Positions 48,608 to 58,063 of a DNA stretch of 64,000 bases are shown piece by piece. The DNA comes from Bradyrhizobium symbiodeficiens. GTDB lineage: Bacteria > Pseudomonadota > Alphaproteobacteria > Rhizobiales > Xanthobacteraceae. Both the position numbers and the translations under genes were made by a program. The stretch covers positions 1,552,501 to 1,616,500 of the forward strand of contig NZ_CP029427.2 in the NCBI RefSeq assembly GCF_002266465.3. Reading direction: 5' to 3'. Position 1 is the first letter of the stretch. Each line of letters starts with the position of its first letter. Under the pieces are notes generated by a model. The model was not told where the DNA came from, did not search any database, and saw only the letters and a program-made list of their open reading frames with translations.

Positions 48608-48931
48608 ATGGCGCTCAATCCCACGGAGCCGAAGTGGTCGTTGCGGTTGCCCGCCGATTGCAGCATCGCGGCCATTCGCAATGTCTATGAGCTCATTCGC
48701 GAGGCGTTCGGCCGCCAGGAGCGGCTCGAGATCGACTGTTCGAGCGTCGACAAGGCCGACGTGACCTCGATCCAGCTTCTGCTGTCGACGGCCAAGACGG
48801 GGCAGGCCCAGGGCCGCCCGGTGGTGCTGACCTCTTTCTCACAGTCTCTTCGCAACACCCTTCGCCGCGCCGGCTTCACCAGCGAGGCGATGATCGATCA
48901 GCATTTCCCGCAAAAGAAAGATGGCGTCTGA
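48608..48931 (+). CDS. STAS-domain protein of the chemotaxis operon
   Basis: Small cytoplasmic protein of 107 residues with STAS (anti-sigma antagonist-like) character: LPADCSIAAIRNVYELIREAF, LEIDCSSVDKADVTSIQLLLSTAKTGQ. The usual phosphorylatable Ser falls in the DVTSIQLL segment. First gene of the che operon, with its stop overlapping the cheY start (TGATG). The upstream 271-base gap (48337-48607) must hold the promoter; no specific promoter could be picked out. STAS proteins begin several non-flagellar che-type clusters. Confidence 0.85.
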   Translation: MALNPTEPKWSLRLPADCSIAAIRNVYELIREAFGRQERLEIDCSSVDKADVTSIQLLLSTAKTGQAQGRPVVLTSFSQSLRNTLRRAGFTSEAMIDQHFPQKKDGV

Positions 48932-49296
48932 TGGCCACGATTCTGACTGTCGACGATTCGCCCAGCATCCGGCAGATGATCAAGGTCGTGCTCGAGCCAG
49001 CCGGTCACAGTGTGCTCGAGGCCGGTGACGGGGCGCAAGGGCTCGCCAAGGCCCAGGCCGGTAAACTCGACCTCGTCATCACCGATCTCAACATGCCGGT
49101 CATGAACGGGCTGGAACTGATCAGGGCACTGCGCAAGCTACCGAGCGCGGTCGGCATGCCCATCGTGTTCCTGACGACTGAATCCAATGACACGGTGAAG
49201 CAGGAAGCCAAGAGCGCCGGCGCCACCGGCTGGATCACCAAACCGTTCAAGCCTGAGCAACTGCTCGCCGTGGTCGGCAAATTGGTGCGCGCATGA
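48931..49296 (+). CDS. cheY: CheY-type response regulator
   Basis: Single-domain receiver of 121 residues. It has the acidic pair DD at 8-9, phospho-acceptor Asp52 in LVITDLNMP, Thr in FLTTES and Lys in ITKPFKPEQ. It overlaps cheA by ATGA. It could act on a flagellar motor or, with the STAS protein and receptor-like last gene, on a non-flagellar output. Confidence 0.93.
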   Translation: MATILTVDDSPSIRQMIKVVLEPAGHSVLEAGDGAQGLAKAQAGKLDLVITDLNMPVMNGLELIRALRKLPSAVGMPIVFLTTESNDTVKQEAKSAGATGWITKPFKPEQLLAVVGKLVRA

Positions 49297-51368
49297 GCGC
49301 GATGGACCCGACCGAGATCTTTCGTCAGGAAGCCAGCGAGCTCTTCGAAGTTCTTGAAGGGGCCTTGCTCGACCTCGGCCAGCGTCCCGACGACCGCGAA
49401 CTGGTCGATTCCGCCTTCCGCGCCCTGCATACGATCAAGGGTTCGGGCGCCATGTTCGGCTTCGACAAGGTCGCCTCCTTCACCCACGAATTCGAGACTG
49501 CCTTCGACCGCGTCCGCAAGGGCGAGATCAAGCCGACGCACGAGCTGATCTCGGTCGCGCTCGCCGCCAAGGACTACATCCGCGCGTTGATCGAAGATCC
49601 CCAGTCGACCGACGACATCATTGGCGAGGCCATCCTCGACGACCTCAAGCGATTCGTGTTCCCCGACCAGGCCGCAGCACTCGTCGCCGAGATCGTGGTG
49701 GCGCCGCCGCTCGCCCCGGTTGAGAGCAAGCAGGCCGGCTGGCACCTTTATCTGGAATTCGAATCCCATATCCTGCGCAACGGCTCGAACCCGCTCGACC
49801 TGCTGGAAGATCTCTGCAAGCTCGGGCCCTGCTTCGTCGTGCCTGTCACAGACGGCATCCCGTTCCTCGACGAGATGGAGCCGGAAGACTGCTATCTGAA
49901 ATGGGACGTCAAGCTGCACGCCGCTTGCGACAAGGATGCGATCGACGACGTCTTCATGTTCGTGTCGGACGAGATGAAGCTGACGCTCTCGCCGCTGGAG
50001 CATGTCGAAGCGCCCGCGCCCGCACCGCTGTTCCAGTTGCTCGACGAGGAGCCGGCCCCGGTGGCCGACATGCCCGCGCCGCTGGTCGCGGCCGCCGTCG
50101 CGCCCGTCGCCGAGCAGCCCGTCACAAAGGCGGAGCCGAAATCCGAACCAAAGCCTGAACCGAAGCTCGAGGCCAAGCGCGACGATCGCGGCATCGCCAC
50201 CGTCCGCGTCCAGGCAGAGCGCCTCGACGAGCTGATGGACCGCGTCGGCGAGCTCGTCATCGCGCAAGCGCGTCTGACCCAGCTCGCATCCTCCGGCTCC
50301 GATCTCTCGATCAAGATGATCGCCGAGGAAATCGAGCGCCTTGCCTCCTCTCTGCGTGACACCACGATGGGCGCCCGCATGGTGCCGATCGGCTCGCTGT
50401 TCGGCCGCTTCCGCCGCCTGATCCACGATCTGTCGCGTGATCTGTCGAAGCCGGTCGAATTCGTCACCACCGGCGAGGATACCGAGCTCGACAAGACCAT
50501 GATCGAGTGCCTGGCCGATCCGCTGGTGCATTTGATCCGCAACGCCATCGATCACGGCATCGAGGATACCGCGACCCGTTCGGCCAACGGCAAGACCGAG
50601 CAGGGCCGGATCGAGCTCGCCGCCGTCCATTCCGGCGCGCAGGTGCTCGTCACCGTGAAGGACAATGGCGGCGGCCTCAACACCGCCCGCATCCGCGCGA
50701 AAGCGGAAGAGCAGGGGCTGATTGCAGCCGGCGCGGTGCTCACCGATCACGAAATCCATCAGTTCCTGTTCCATCCCGGCTTCTCGACCGCGCAGACCAT
50801 CTCGGCGCTGTCAGGCCGCGGCGTCGGCATGGACGTGGTCAAGCGCACCATCGAGAACATGCGTGGCTCGATCGACCTCTCGACGAAGTCCGGCCAGGGC
50901 ACCACAGTGACGCTGCGCCTGCCGCTGACGCTGGCGATCATCGAAGGTCTTTTGATCCGCGTGGGCGAAGGCCGCTACATCATTCCGCTGTCCGCAGTCG
51001 AGGAATGCATCGAGCTGACCGCCGAGGACGAGCGCTCCCGCGGCCGTAATTTCCTCAACGTGCGCGGCAATCTCGTGCCGTTCCTCCGGCTGCGCGAGAT
51101 CATGAGCGCATCGGGCGCGCCGGACCGGCACCAGAAGACGATCATCATCTCGACCGGCGACACCCACGTCGGACTCGTCGCCGATCAGATCATCGGCAAC
51201 CACCAGACCGTGATCAAGTCGCTCTCCAAGCTGCATTCGGACGTCACGATGTTCTCCGGCGCGACCATCCTGGGTGATGGCACGGCGGCATTGATCCTCG
51301 ACGTCGCGCAGCTCGTCGCGTTGGCGCAGTCGAAGGTCGAGAAGCAGCATATCAGCGAGGCGGCGTGA
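49293..51368 (+). CDS. cheA: Chemotaxis histidine kinase CheA
   Basis: Cytoplasmic kinase of 691 residues. The P1/HPt domain has phospho-His46 in RALHTIKGSGAMFGF. A P2-like region (about 145-240) is followed by an Ala/Pro/Glu/Lys linker (about 245-295), dimerisation P3, HATPase with N-box LVHLIRNAIDHGIED and GRGVGMDVVKR, and a C-terminal CheW-like domain (about 545-680). It overlaps its neighbours at both ends, as in a tightly coupled operon. Confidence 0.95.
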   Translation: MSAMDPTEIFRQEASELFEVLEGALLDLGQRPDDRELVDSAFRALHTIKGSGAMFGFDKVASFTHEFETAFDRVRKGEIKPTHELISVALAAKDYIRALIEDPQSTDDIIGEAILDDLKRFVFPDQAAALVAEIVVAPPLAPVESKQAGWHLYLEFESHILRNGSNPLDLLEDLCKLGPCFVVPVTDGIPFLDEMEPEDCYLKWDVKLHAACDKDAIDDVFMFVSDEMKLTLSPLEHVEAPAPAPLFQLLDEEPAPVADMPAPLVAAAVAPVAEQPVTKAEPKSEPKPEPKLEAKRDDRGIATVRVQAERLDELMDRVGELVIAQARLTQLASSGSDLSIKMIAEEIERLASSLRDTTMGARMVPIGSLFGRFRRLIHDLSRDLSKPVEFVTTGEDTELDKTMIECLADPLVHLIRNAIDHGIEDTATRSANGKTEQGRIELAAVHSGAQVLVTVKDNGGGLNTARIRAKAEEQGLIAAGAVLTDHEIHQFLFHPGFSTAQTISALSGRGVGMDVVKRTIENMRGSIDLSTKSGQGTTVTLRLPLTLAIIEGLLIRVGEGRYIIPLSAVEECIELTAEDERSRGRNFLNVRGNLVPFLRLREIMSASGAPDRHQKTIIISTGDTHVGLVADQIIGNHQTVIKSLSKLHSDVTMFSGATILGDGTAALILDVAQLVALAQSKVEKQHISEAA

Positions 51369-51829
51369 TGAACGATGGTTTGGCTGGCGAACGGCAAGCC
51401 GATCCGATGCAGGTCGTAATGATCGGCCTCGGCGAGGAGAAATTCGCTCTCGATGCCGGTCTCGTGCGCGAGATCATCGATCCTGTCCCCGTGACGAAGG
51501 TGGCGGGCGCGCGGGCCTTCGTTCCCAGCGTGATCAACGTGCGCGGCAACGTCATTCCGCTCGCCGACCTGCGCATCCGCTTCGGCATGCCGCAGCTCGA
51601 TGACACGGCCGAGACGCGCATCGTCGTGATCGAGCTCGATCTCGACGGCGAGCCGGTCCTGGTCGGCGTCACCGCCGACAAGGTCTACGAGGTCACCGAG
51701 ATTTCGCAGACTGACGTGCAGCAGACGCCGCGCGTCGGCATGCATTGGAAGCCGGAGTTCATTCGCTTCATCGCGAAGTGGCGTGAAGAGTTCGTCATCG
51801 TTCCCAACATGGAACGCATCCTGAATTGA
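51368..51829 (+). CDS. cheW: CheW coupling protein (first copy)
   Basis: Adaptor of 153 residues linking receptors to CheA. The CheW fold is evident in VVMIGLGEEKFALDAGLVREIIDPVPVTKVAGARAFVPSVINVRGNVIPLADLR. The ATG at 51368 overlaps the cheA stop (TGATG). The second CheW of the operon (53630-54106) differs markedly, so they may serve different receptors. Confidence 0.93.
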   Translation: MNDGLAGERQADPMQVVMIGLGEEKFALDAGLVREIIDPVPVTKVAGARAFVPSVINVRGNVIPLADLRIRFGMPQLDDTAETRIVVIELDLDGEPVLVGVTADKVYEVTEISQTDVQQTPRVGMHWKPEFIRFIAKWREEFVIVPNMERILN

Positions 51830-51870
51830 AACGAGGGTCTCGGGCGGGACCTGGGCTTTAGGGGCTGAAG

Positions 51871-53565
51871 ATGAGATTTACGGTCAAGGCAAAGCTAGCC
51901 GTCGCGTTCGGCGTGGTCCTGCTGCTCTCGATGGCGGCGGGCGGCCTCGCCTATGTGAAGCTCAGCGAGATGATCGACACCGCCGACAATCTGGTGTCCC
52001 GCGCCGGCCGAATGGAGCATGCGGCGGAGATCGAGAAAGGAATCCTGATCCAGGTTCGGTCCGAGAAGAATCTGCTTCTGGCGCCCGATAGCGAAGCGGA
52101 TGGCTTCGTCGCCGAGATCGCAAAGCAGCGTGAGGCGCTTCTCAAGCTGAAAGAGGAGATTCACGCCGCAGCCTCCCCGGAAGGCAAGAAGCTGATCGAG
52201 AATTTCGGGGCCGCCTACGCCCGGATGAATGCCGTTCAGGATGACGCGCTCAAGATCGCCCGGACGAACAGGCCGAAAGCCGTCGAGCAGTCTGCAATCG
52301 AGGTTCGCAAAGCGGTCCGCGAGGCGATGGACGCCGCCAACGTCTATGTCAACAACGTCAAAAAGAACATGGCTGACCGGGCCGCCTTGGCGCATGAGGA
52401 CGGCAATCGCGCCCACGTCATGCTGGTCTCGGCGGTGGTCGCATCGCTCGTCATCGGCCTGATCGCTGCGATCTGGATCTCCCTCAGCATCTCCCGCGGG
52501 CTCGGCCGTGCGGTCGGCCTCGCCGGCGCCGTGGCGGCCGGTGATCTTACCCAAACAATCAAGATCTCCAGCAATGACGAGATCGGCGATCTCGTCAAAT
52601 CGCTGAACACGATGGTGGGGAAAGTTCGCCAGGTCGTTGAGGAGGCTCTCACCGCGGCGAGCAACGTTTCCGCCGGCAGCCAGGAACTCTCGGCCAGCGC
52701 CGAGCAGCTTTCGCAAGGCGCAACCGAGCAGGCCTCGTCCGCCGAGGAAGCCTCGTCCTCGATGGAGGAGATGGCTTCAAACGTGAAGCAGAACGCGGAC
52801 AACGCCAACCAAACCGAGAAGATCGCCGCGCGATCGGCCCAGGACGCCGAAGCCAGCGGCGTCGCTGTCGGTCGCGCCGTCCAGGCAATGCAAACCATTG
52901 CCGAGAAGATCACCATCGTCCAGGAGATCGCCCGTCAGACCGACCTGCTGGCCCTCAACGCGGCGGTCGAGGCCGCCCGTGCCGGCGAGCATGGCAAGGG
53001 TTTCGCAGTAGTCGCCTCCGAAGTGCGCAAGCTCGCCGAACGAAGCCAGGCAGCGGCCGCCGACATCGGCACGCTGTCGACGGAAACGGTGAAGGTCGCT
53101 CAGGAAGCCGGCGACATGCTGTCCAAGCTCGTGCCGGACATCAAGAAGACGGCGGAGCTGGTGCAGGAGATCACTGCGGCCTGCCGCGAGCAGGACGTCG
53201 GCTCGGCCCAGATCAACCAGGCGATCCAGCAGCTCGACAAGGTCGGACAGCAGAACGCCAGCGCGTCCGAACAGGTGTCCTCGACGTCGGAGGAACTCGC
53301 CTCGCAGGCTGAGCAGCTGCAGTCCACCATCTCGTTCTTCCGGATCGAGGATGCGCGCAAGGAGAAGGCGGCGGCCGAGCCGATCGACCGCGCCGTCGGA
53401 CAGCTCCGGGCCAAGGCTGCGCACATGGCGGCCGCCGATCGCGGCACCAAGAAGCCGGCGCCTGCCCGCAAGCCGGCTCGTGCGATGAAGGTCGCCGGTG
53501 GCGGCGGCTTCGCCTTCGACATGAACGACGGCGAAGACGATCGCGACGCCGAGTTCCAGCGCTGA
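51871..53565 (+). CDS. Methyl-accepting chemotaxis protein (first copy)
   Basis: Transmembrane receptor of 564 residues. TM1 ([22 protein letters not shown]), a periplasmic four-helix-bundle sensor (about 35-185), TM2 ([22 protein letters not shown]), HAMP, and a signalling domain with the conserved tip [40 protein letters not shown]. The C-terminal tail is an Ala/Lys/Pro linker ending [18 protein letters not shown]. The signalling domain and tail are almost identical to the second receptor at 54167-55966; the sensors differ. Confidence 0.93.
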   Translation: MRFTVKAKLAVAFGVVLLLSMAAGGLAYVKLSEMIDTADNLVSRAGRMEHAAEIEKGILIQVRSEKNLLLAPDSEADGFVAEIAKQREALLKLKEEIHAAASPEGKKLIENFGAAYARMNAVQDDALKIARTNRPKAVEQSAIEVRKAVREAMDAANVYVNNVKKNMADRAALAHEDGNRAHVMLVSAVVASLVIGLIAAIWISLSISRGLGRAVGLAGAVAAGDLTQTIKISSNDEIGDLVKSLNTMVGKVRQVVEEALTAASNVSAGSQELSASAEQLSQGATEQASSAEEASSSMEEMASNVKQNADNANQTEKIAARSAQDAEASGVAVGRAVQAMQTIAEKITIVQEIARQTDLLALNAAVEAARAGEHGKGFAVVASEVRKLAERSQAAAADIGTLSTETVKVAQEAGDMLSKLVPDIKKTAELVQEITAACREQDVGSAQINQAIQQLDKVGQQNASASEQVSSTSEELASQAEQLQSTISFFRIEDARKEKAAAEPIDRAVGQLRAKAAHMAAADRGTKKPAPARKPARAMKVAGGGGFAFDMNDGEDDRDAEFQR

Positions 53566-53571
53566 TCAACC

Positions 53572-53592
53572 GGTCCGGCCTCGCGCCGGACC
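53572..53592 (+). terminator. Hairpin between mcp and the second cheW
   Basis: GGTCCGGC and GCCGGACC are perfect 8-bp arms around CTCGC, just after the first receptor stop and 38 bases before the next gene. No T-run follows. It may be an attenuating or mRNA-stabilising stem within the operon. Confidence 0.45.
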
Positions 53593-53629
53593 GCACTCAT
53601 TTCCAAACCCTCGGAATCCGGACCGCATC

Positions 53630-54106
53630 ATGGCCGCAACCTCGCAATATCTGACGCTCGGGCTCGCCGGCGAGACGTTCGGCATCAGCATTCGCAACGT
53701 CCGCGAAATCCTCGACATGCGGCCGATCTCCCGGCTTCCGCACGCACCGGACTTCCTGCTCGGCATGATCGACGTGCGCGGCAGCGGCTATCCGATCGTC
53801 GATCTCCGAAACAAGCTCGGCCTGCCGAGCGTGGCCGCCACGGAAGCGACCCGGATCATCATCCTCGACGTGCCGATGAAGGAGTGCCTGGTCGGCGTCG
53901 GCTTCGTTGCCGACTGCGTCTTCGAGGTCACCGATATCGACGAGCAGGCCATTGAGCCGATCCCCGAGGTCGGCGGCAAATGGCAATCGGACTATGCCGC
54001 CGGCATCGGCCGAAAGGGCGACAAGTTCGTCGTCATCTTCGACCTCGCCAAGCTGATGGCGCGCGACGAGATCCCGGAAGGGCGCGGTGCGCCGCGCGCC
54101 GCCTGA
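53630..54106 (+). CDS. cheW: CheW coupling protein (second copy)
   Basis: Adaptor of 158 residues with the CheW fold (YLTLGLAGETFGISIRNVREILDMRPISRLPHAPDFLLGMIDVRGSGYPIVDLR). It lies between the two receptors, so each receptor gene follows its own cheW. Pairing of adaptor and receptor is inferred from gene order. Confidence 0.93.
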   Translation: MAATSQYLTLGLAGETFGISIRNVREILDMRPISRLPHAPDFLLGMIDVRGSGYPIVDLRNKLGLPSVAATEATRIIILDVPMKECLVGVGFVADCVFEVTDIDEQAIEPIPEVGGKWQSDYAAGIGRKGDKFVVIFDLAKLMARDEIPEGRGAPRAA

Positions 54107-54166
54107 GTTTGTATGAGTAATGCGTGGTCAAGCCCAAGCACCCCAATTCGAACCAACGAGACTGAA

Positions 54167-55966
54167 ATGAGATTTACCGTAAAAGCCAAGCTTGCCAGCG
54201 CGTTCGGCGTGGTCATCCTGCTGTCCATGATCGCCGGCGGGGTCGCCTATTTCAAGTTGAACGACATGGTCACGACCGCAGAGCATTTGTCGGCCAGGGC
54301 CGGCCGCCTGGCGAAAGTCGGTGAGCTTCAGGAAGCCGTATTGCTCCAGGTGCGCGCGGAAAAGAACACCATCTTGGCCTCCGATGCCGAGCAGGACAAG
54401 TTCATCGGCCAGATCGCCCAGCTCCGCGAGCGTGCCTTGAGGGTCAAGGACGAGGTCTACGCCAGTGCAAGCGAGACCGGCAGGAAGATGATCGAGACGT
54501 TCGCGACGGCGTACGCAAACTCGAATAACGTGCAGGACCAAACGCTCGCGCTGGCAAAGCACGATCGAGCCAAGGCGACCGAGCGCTCGATGACCGAGGG
54601 CCTGAAGGCGTCCACCCCGGCACTCACGGCGGCAAGCGACTACATCGTCTTTGTCAAGAAGCAGATGGCTGACGAGAGCGAGCAGGCCAGAGTCGAGGGC
54701 AGCCGTGCCACCATCATTCTGCTGTCGCTGGTCCTCACTTCGCTGCTCATCGCCGTCGCTGCCGCCGTCTGGATCGCACTGAATATCAGCCGGTCGCTCG
54801 CAATGGCGGTCGGCCTCGCGGACGCGGTGGCGATCGGCGATCTCAGCCAGAAGATCGAGTCCTCCAGCAATGACGAGATTGGTGATCTCATCAAATCTCT
54901 GAATGCGATGACCGTGAATCTGAACCAGACTGCTGCGATCGCCAACGAGATTGCACATGGCAACCTCACGGTCGAAGCCAAGCCGCTGTCGGACAAGGAC
55001 ACGCTGGGCCTTGCGCTCGAACGCATGGTGGAGAAGCTTCGCCAGATCGTGTCGGAAGCCCTGACGGCGGCGCAGAACGTCTCCGCCGGTAGCCAGGAGC
55101 TCTCCGCGAGCGCCGAGCAGCTGTCGCAGGGTGCGACCGAGCAGGCTTCGTCCGCCGAGGAAGCGTCCTCCTCCATGGAGGAGATGGCCTCCAACGTGAA
55201 GCAGAACGCCGACAACGCCAGCCAGACCGAGAAGATCTCCGCGCAGTCGGCCAAGGACGCGGAAGCCAGTGGTGCCGCGGTCGGTCGCGCCGTCAACGCG
55301 ATGCAGACCATCGCCGAGAAGATCACGATCGTCCAGGAGATCGCGCGCCAGACCGATCTGCTCGCGCTCAACGCCGCGGTCGAGGCCGCGCGCGCCGGCG
55401 AGCACGGCAAGGGCTTTGCGGTGGTCGCCTCCGAGGTGCGCAAGCTCGCCGAGCGCAGCCAGGCCGCCGCGGCCGAGATCGGCACGCTCTCGACCGACAC
55501 CGTCAAGGTGGCACAGGAGGCCGGCGCGATGCTCTCCAAGCTCGTCCCTGACATCAAGAGGACTGCCGAGCTGGTCGAGGAGATCACCGCGGCCTGCCGC
55601 GAGCAGGACGTGGGCTCGGCCCAGATCAACCAGGCGATCCAGCAGCTCGACAAGGTCGGCCAGCAGAACGCCAGCGCCTCCGAGCAGGTGTCCTCGACCT
55701 CGGAGGAACTCGCCTCGCAGGCCGAGCAGCTCCAGTCCACCATCGCCTATTTCCGCATCGAGCAGGGCGGAAAGGGACAGGCCGCCCCGATCGACCGGGC
55801 GGTGAGCCAGCTGCGGGCCAAGGCGGCGACCATGGCGGCCGTCGAGCGGCCGGCCAAGAAGCCGGCGGCCAAGCCTGCCCGTGCCGTGAAGGCTGCCGGT
55901 GGCGGCGGCTTCGCCTTCGACATGAACGACGGCGAGGACGACCGCGACGCTGATTTCCAGCGCTAG
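54167..55966 (+). CDS. Methyl-accepting chemotaxis protein (second copy)
   Basis: Receptor of 599 residues. The start at 54167 matches the [10 protein letters not shown] start of the first receptor. Architecture is as in the first copy (TM1, periplasmic sensor, TM2 with [28 protein letters not shown], signalling domain). It has about 35 extra residues after HAMP ([21 protein letters not shown]), which look like a second HAMP-like unit. The tail ends [18 protein letters not shown]. It is a tandem duplicate of the first receptor with a diverged sensor, so ligands probably differ. Confidence 0.93.
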   Translation: MRFTVKAKLASAFGVVILLSMIAGGVAYFKLNDMVTTAEHLSARAGRLAKVGELQEAVLLQVRAEKNTILASDAEQDKFIGQIAQLRERALRVKDEVYASASETGRKMIETFATAYANSNNVQDQTLALAKHDRAKATERSMTEGLKASTPALTAASDYIVFVKKQMADESEQARVEGSRATIILLSLVLTSLLIAVAAAVWIALNISRSLAMAVGLADAVAIGDLSQKIESSSNDEIGDLIKSLNAMTVNLNQTAAIANEIAHGNLTVEAKPLSDKDTLGLALERMVEKLRQIVSEALTAAQNVSAGSQELSASAEQLSQGATEQASSAEEASSSMEEMASNVKQNADNASQTEKISAQSAKDAEASGAAVGRAVNAMQTIAEKITIVQEIARQTDLLALNAAVEAARAGEHGKGFAVVASEVRKLAERSQAAAAEIGTLSTDTVKVAQEAGAMLSKLVPDIKRTAELVEEITAACREQDVGSAQINQAIQQLDKVGQQNASASEQVSSTSEELASQAEQLQSTIAYFRIEQGGKGQAAPIDRAVSQLRAKAATMAAVERPAKKPAAKPARAVKAAGGGGFAFDMNDGEDDRDADFQR

Positions 55967-55982
55967 ACGGGTTCGATGGAAC

Positions 55983-55999
55983 GGCCCCGTCGAGGGGCC
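55983..55999 (+). terminator. Hairpin after the second receptor gene
   Basis: GGCCCC-GTCGA-GGGGCC, a perfect 6-bp GC stem, lies 17 bases after the second receptor stop. It mirrors the stem placed after the first receptor gene. No T-run follows. Confidence 0.4.
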
Positions 56000-56099
56000 G
56001 GTCCGCTTCAGGTTGCGTGTGTGATTGCAGGATTTTCAGCATGGCCAGGATGGCCCGACCTTCAGTGCGGACGGCCCTTTTTGAACGGAGCTTGCAGTC

Positions 56100-56954
56100 A
56101 TGATGCCCGCGCTGCAGGATTCGGCCGTGCATCTGTCGGACCGTCACTTTCGGACCATCGCCGAATTGATCGAGGGGCAAGTCGGCATCAAGCTGCCGCA
56201 GGGCAAGCGGCTGATGCTGGAGGGGCGGCTGCACAAGCGCGTGCGCGCGCTGAATTTCTCCGATCTCAACGAATATGTCGATAACCTGTTCGAGGCGGAT
56301 CATTTCGACAACGAACTCACCCATCTCATCGATGTGGTGACCACCAACAAGACCGACTTTTTCCGCGAGCCGCAGCACTTCGCCTTCATGCGCGACGTCG
56401 CGATTCCCGGCCTGCTGAAATCACATGGACGGAAGAACGCGAACCTGAAGATCTGGAGCTCGGCGAGCTCCACCGGCATGGAGGCGTACACCACCGCAAT
56501 GGTGCTTGACGACATGACGCGAAACGGCTCGCGCTTCCAGTACCGCATTCTCGGGACCGACATCTCGACCGCCGTGCTGCGTCTCGCCAAGACCGCGATC
56601 TACACGCGCGACGTGCTCGGCCCGGTGCCGGAGCCATTCGTGAAACGATATTTTTCGACGTCGCGGGACAAGTCGAGCGGCGAAGTGCGGGTCGTACCCG
56701 AGTTGCGGCGCGCGACACATTTCATGAGGATGAACCTCATGGACAAGTCCTACCCGGTCGACCGCGACGTCGACATCATTTTCTGCCGCAATGTCCTGAT
56801 TTATTTCGAACGGGAGACGCAGCGCAAGGTGGTCGAGCAATTGTGCGGCCATTTGCGGCCCGGCGGTTACCTGCTGGTCGGGCATTCGGAATCGATGATC
56901 CACAGTGCAGTACCGGGTCTGAAGCAAGTTCAGCCAACCATTTTCCAGGTCTAG
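56100..56954 (+). CDS. cheR: Chemotaxis protein methyltransferase CheR
   Basis: SAM-dependent methyltransferase of 284 residues that methylates receptor glutamates. It has the N-terminal helical domain ([33 protein letters not shown]), then [14 protein letters not shown], the SAM-site region [19 protein letters not shown] (the common form is AACSTGEEPYS, so two positions are unusual), GTDIS and [16 protein letters not shown] precedes the ATG pair. It sits before cheB, 17 bases away. Confidence 0.94.
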   Translation: MMPALQDSAVHLSDRHFRTIAELIEGQVGIKLPQGKRLMLEGRLHKRVRALNFSDLNEYVDNLFEADHFDNELTHLIDVVTTNKTDFFREPQHFAFMRDVAIPGLLKSHGRKNANLKIWSSASSTGMEAYTTAMVLDDMTRNGSRFQYRILGTDISTAVLRLAKTAIYTRDVLGPVPEPFVKRYFSTSRDKSSGEVRVVPELRRATHFMRMNLMDKSYPVDRDVDIIFCRNVLIYFERETQRKVVEQLCGHLRPGGYLLVGHSESMIHSAVPGLKQVQPTIFQV

Positions 56955-56971
56955 CCGGAGCGCCGCCTACA

Positions 56972-58063
56972 ATGCCGAAGCAGAGAGTTCGCGTGCTGAT
57001 CGTGGACGATTCGGCGTCGGTGCGCCAAATCCTTCTGACGATCCTGTCCGAAGACCCAGATATCGAGGTGATGGGAACGGCCTCGGATCCGTTCGTGGCA
57101 GCGCGCCGTCTGCAGGACGAGATTCCCGACGTCATGATCCTCGACCTCGAAATGCCGCGCATGGACGGCATGACGTTCCTGCGCAAGATCATGGCGCAGC
57201 GGCCGATCCCGGTGATCATCTGCTCGTCGTTGACCGAAGAAGGCTCGAACGTGATGTTCGAGGCGTTCGAGGCCGGCGCGGTCGACATCGTGCCCAAGCC
57301 GAAGATCGACACACGTCAGGCGCTGCTCGAATGCTCGGCGCGGCTGCGCGAGGCAGTGAAGTCGGCTGCGCGCGCGCGGGTGCGGCCGCGTGCGGAACGT
57401 CGGGCCATCGAGAAGAAGCTGACGGCCGATGCCATCATCCCGCCGCCGGTGCAGGGCAAGGTCCGGCCGACCACGGAGCGCATCGTTTGCATCGGTGCGT
57501 CGACCGGCGGGACCGAAGCGCTCAACGATGTCCTCGAGATGTTGCCGGCGCATTGTCCGCCGATCGTCATCGTCCAGCACATGCCGGCAGGCTTCACCGC
57601 GGCCTTTGCCAGGCGTCTCGACGGCGTCTGCCAGATCAGGGTCAAGGAAGCCGAGGACGGCGAGCCGGTGCTGCCGGGCTGCGCCTATATCGCGCCCGGC
57701 GCCCGCCACATGCTGCTCCAGCGCATCGGTCTGCGCTACCAGATCGCGATCAAGGACGGCCCGCCGGTGTCGCGGCATCGCCCCTCCGTCGACGTGTTGT
57801 TCCGCTCCGCGGCCCAGCATGCCGGCGCCAACGCGCTCGGCGTCATCATGACTGGCATGGGCGACGACGGCGCGCGCGGGATGCTGGAAATGCGCAAGCT
57901 CGGCGCCTCGACGCGGGCGCAAGATGAAGAGAGCTGTGTGGTGTTCGGCATGCCCAAGGAAGCCATCGCCCATGGCGGTGTCGAAAAGGTGGTTTCGCTG
58001 CATCACATTCCGCGAGAGATCATGCTCTGGTATCAGGCCGGGCACGCCGCGGTGGCAGGCTGA
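56972..58063 (+). CDS. cheB: Chemotaxis response regulator methylesterase CheB
   Basis: Protein of 363 residues. The receiver has phospho-acceptor Asp58 in [12 protein letters not shown]. The C-terminal methylesterase/deamidase has catalytic Ser in [11 protein letters not shown], His in [14 protein letters not shown] and Asp in [13 protein letters not shown]. The ATG at 56972 is chosen because the receiver starts at once; longer frames lie within cheR. Its TGA overlaps the start of the next gene. Confidence 0.95.
   Translation: MPKQRVRVLIVDDSASVRQILLTILSEDPDIEVMGTASDPFVAARRLQDEIPDVMILDLEMPRMDGMTFLRKIMAQRPIPVIICSSLTEEGSNVMFEAFEAGAVDIVPKPKIDTRQALLECSARLREAVKSAARARVRPRAERRAIEKKLTADAIIPPPVQGKVRPTTERIVCIGASTGGTEALNDVLEMLPAHCPPIVIVQHMPAGFTAAFARRLDGVCQIRVKEAEDGEPVLPGCAYIAPGARHMLLQRIGLRYQIAIKDGPPVSRHRPSVDVLFRSAAQHAGANALGVIMTGMGDDGARGMLEMRKLGASTRAQDEESCVVFGMPKEAIAHGGVEKVVSLHHIPREIMLWYQAGHAAVAG

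Noticed and set aside
53510..53565. CheR/CheB docking pentapeptide at receptor C-termini
   Set aside because: The tails end in FQR after acidic residues and do not carry an NWETF-type pentapeptide.
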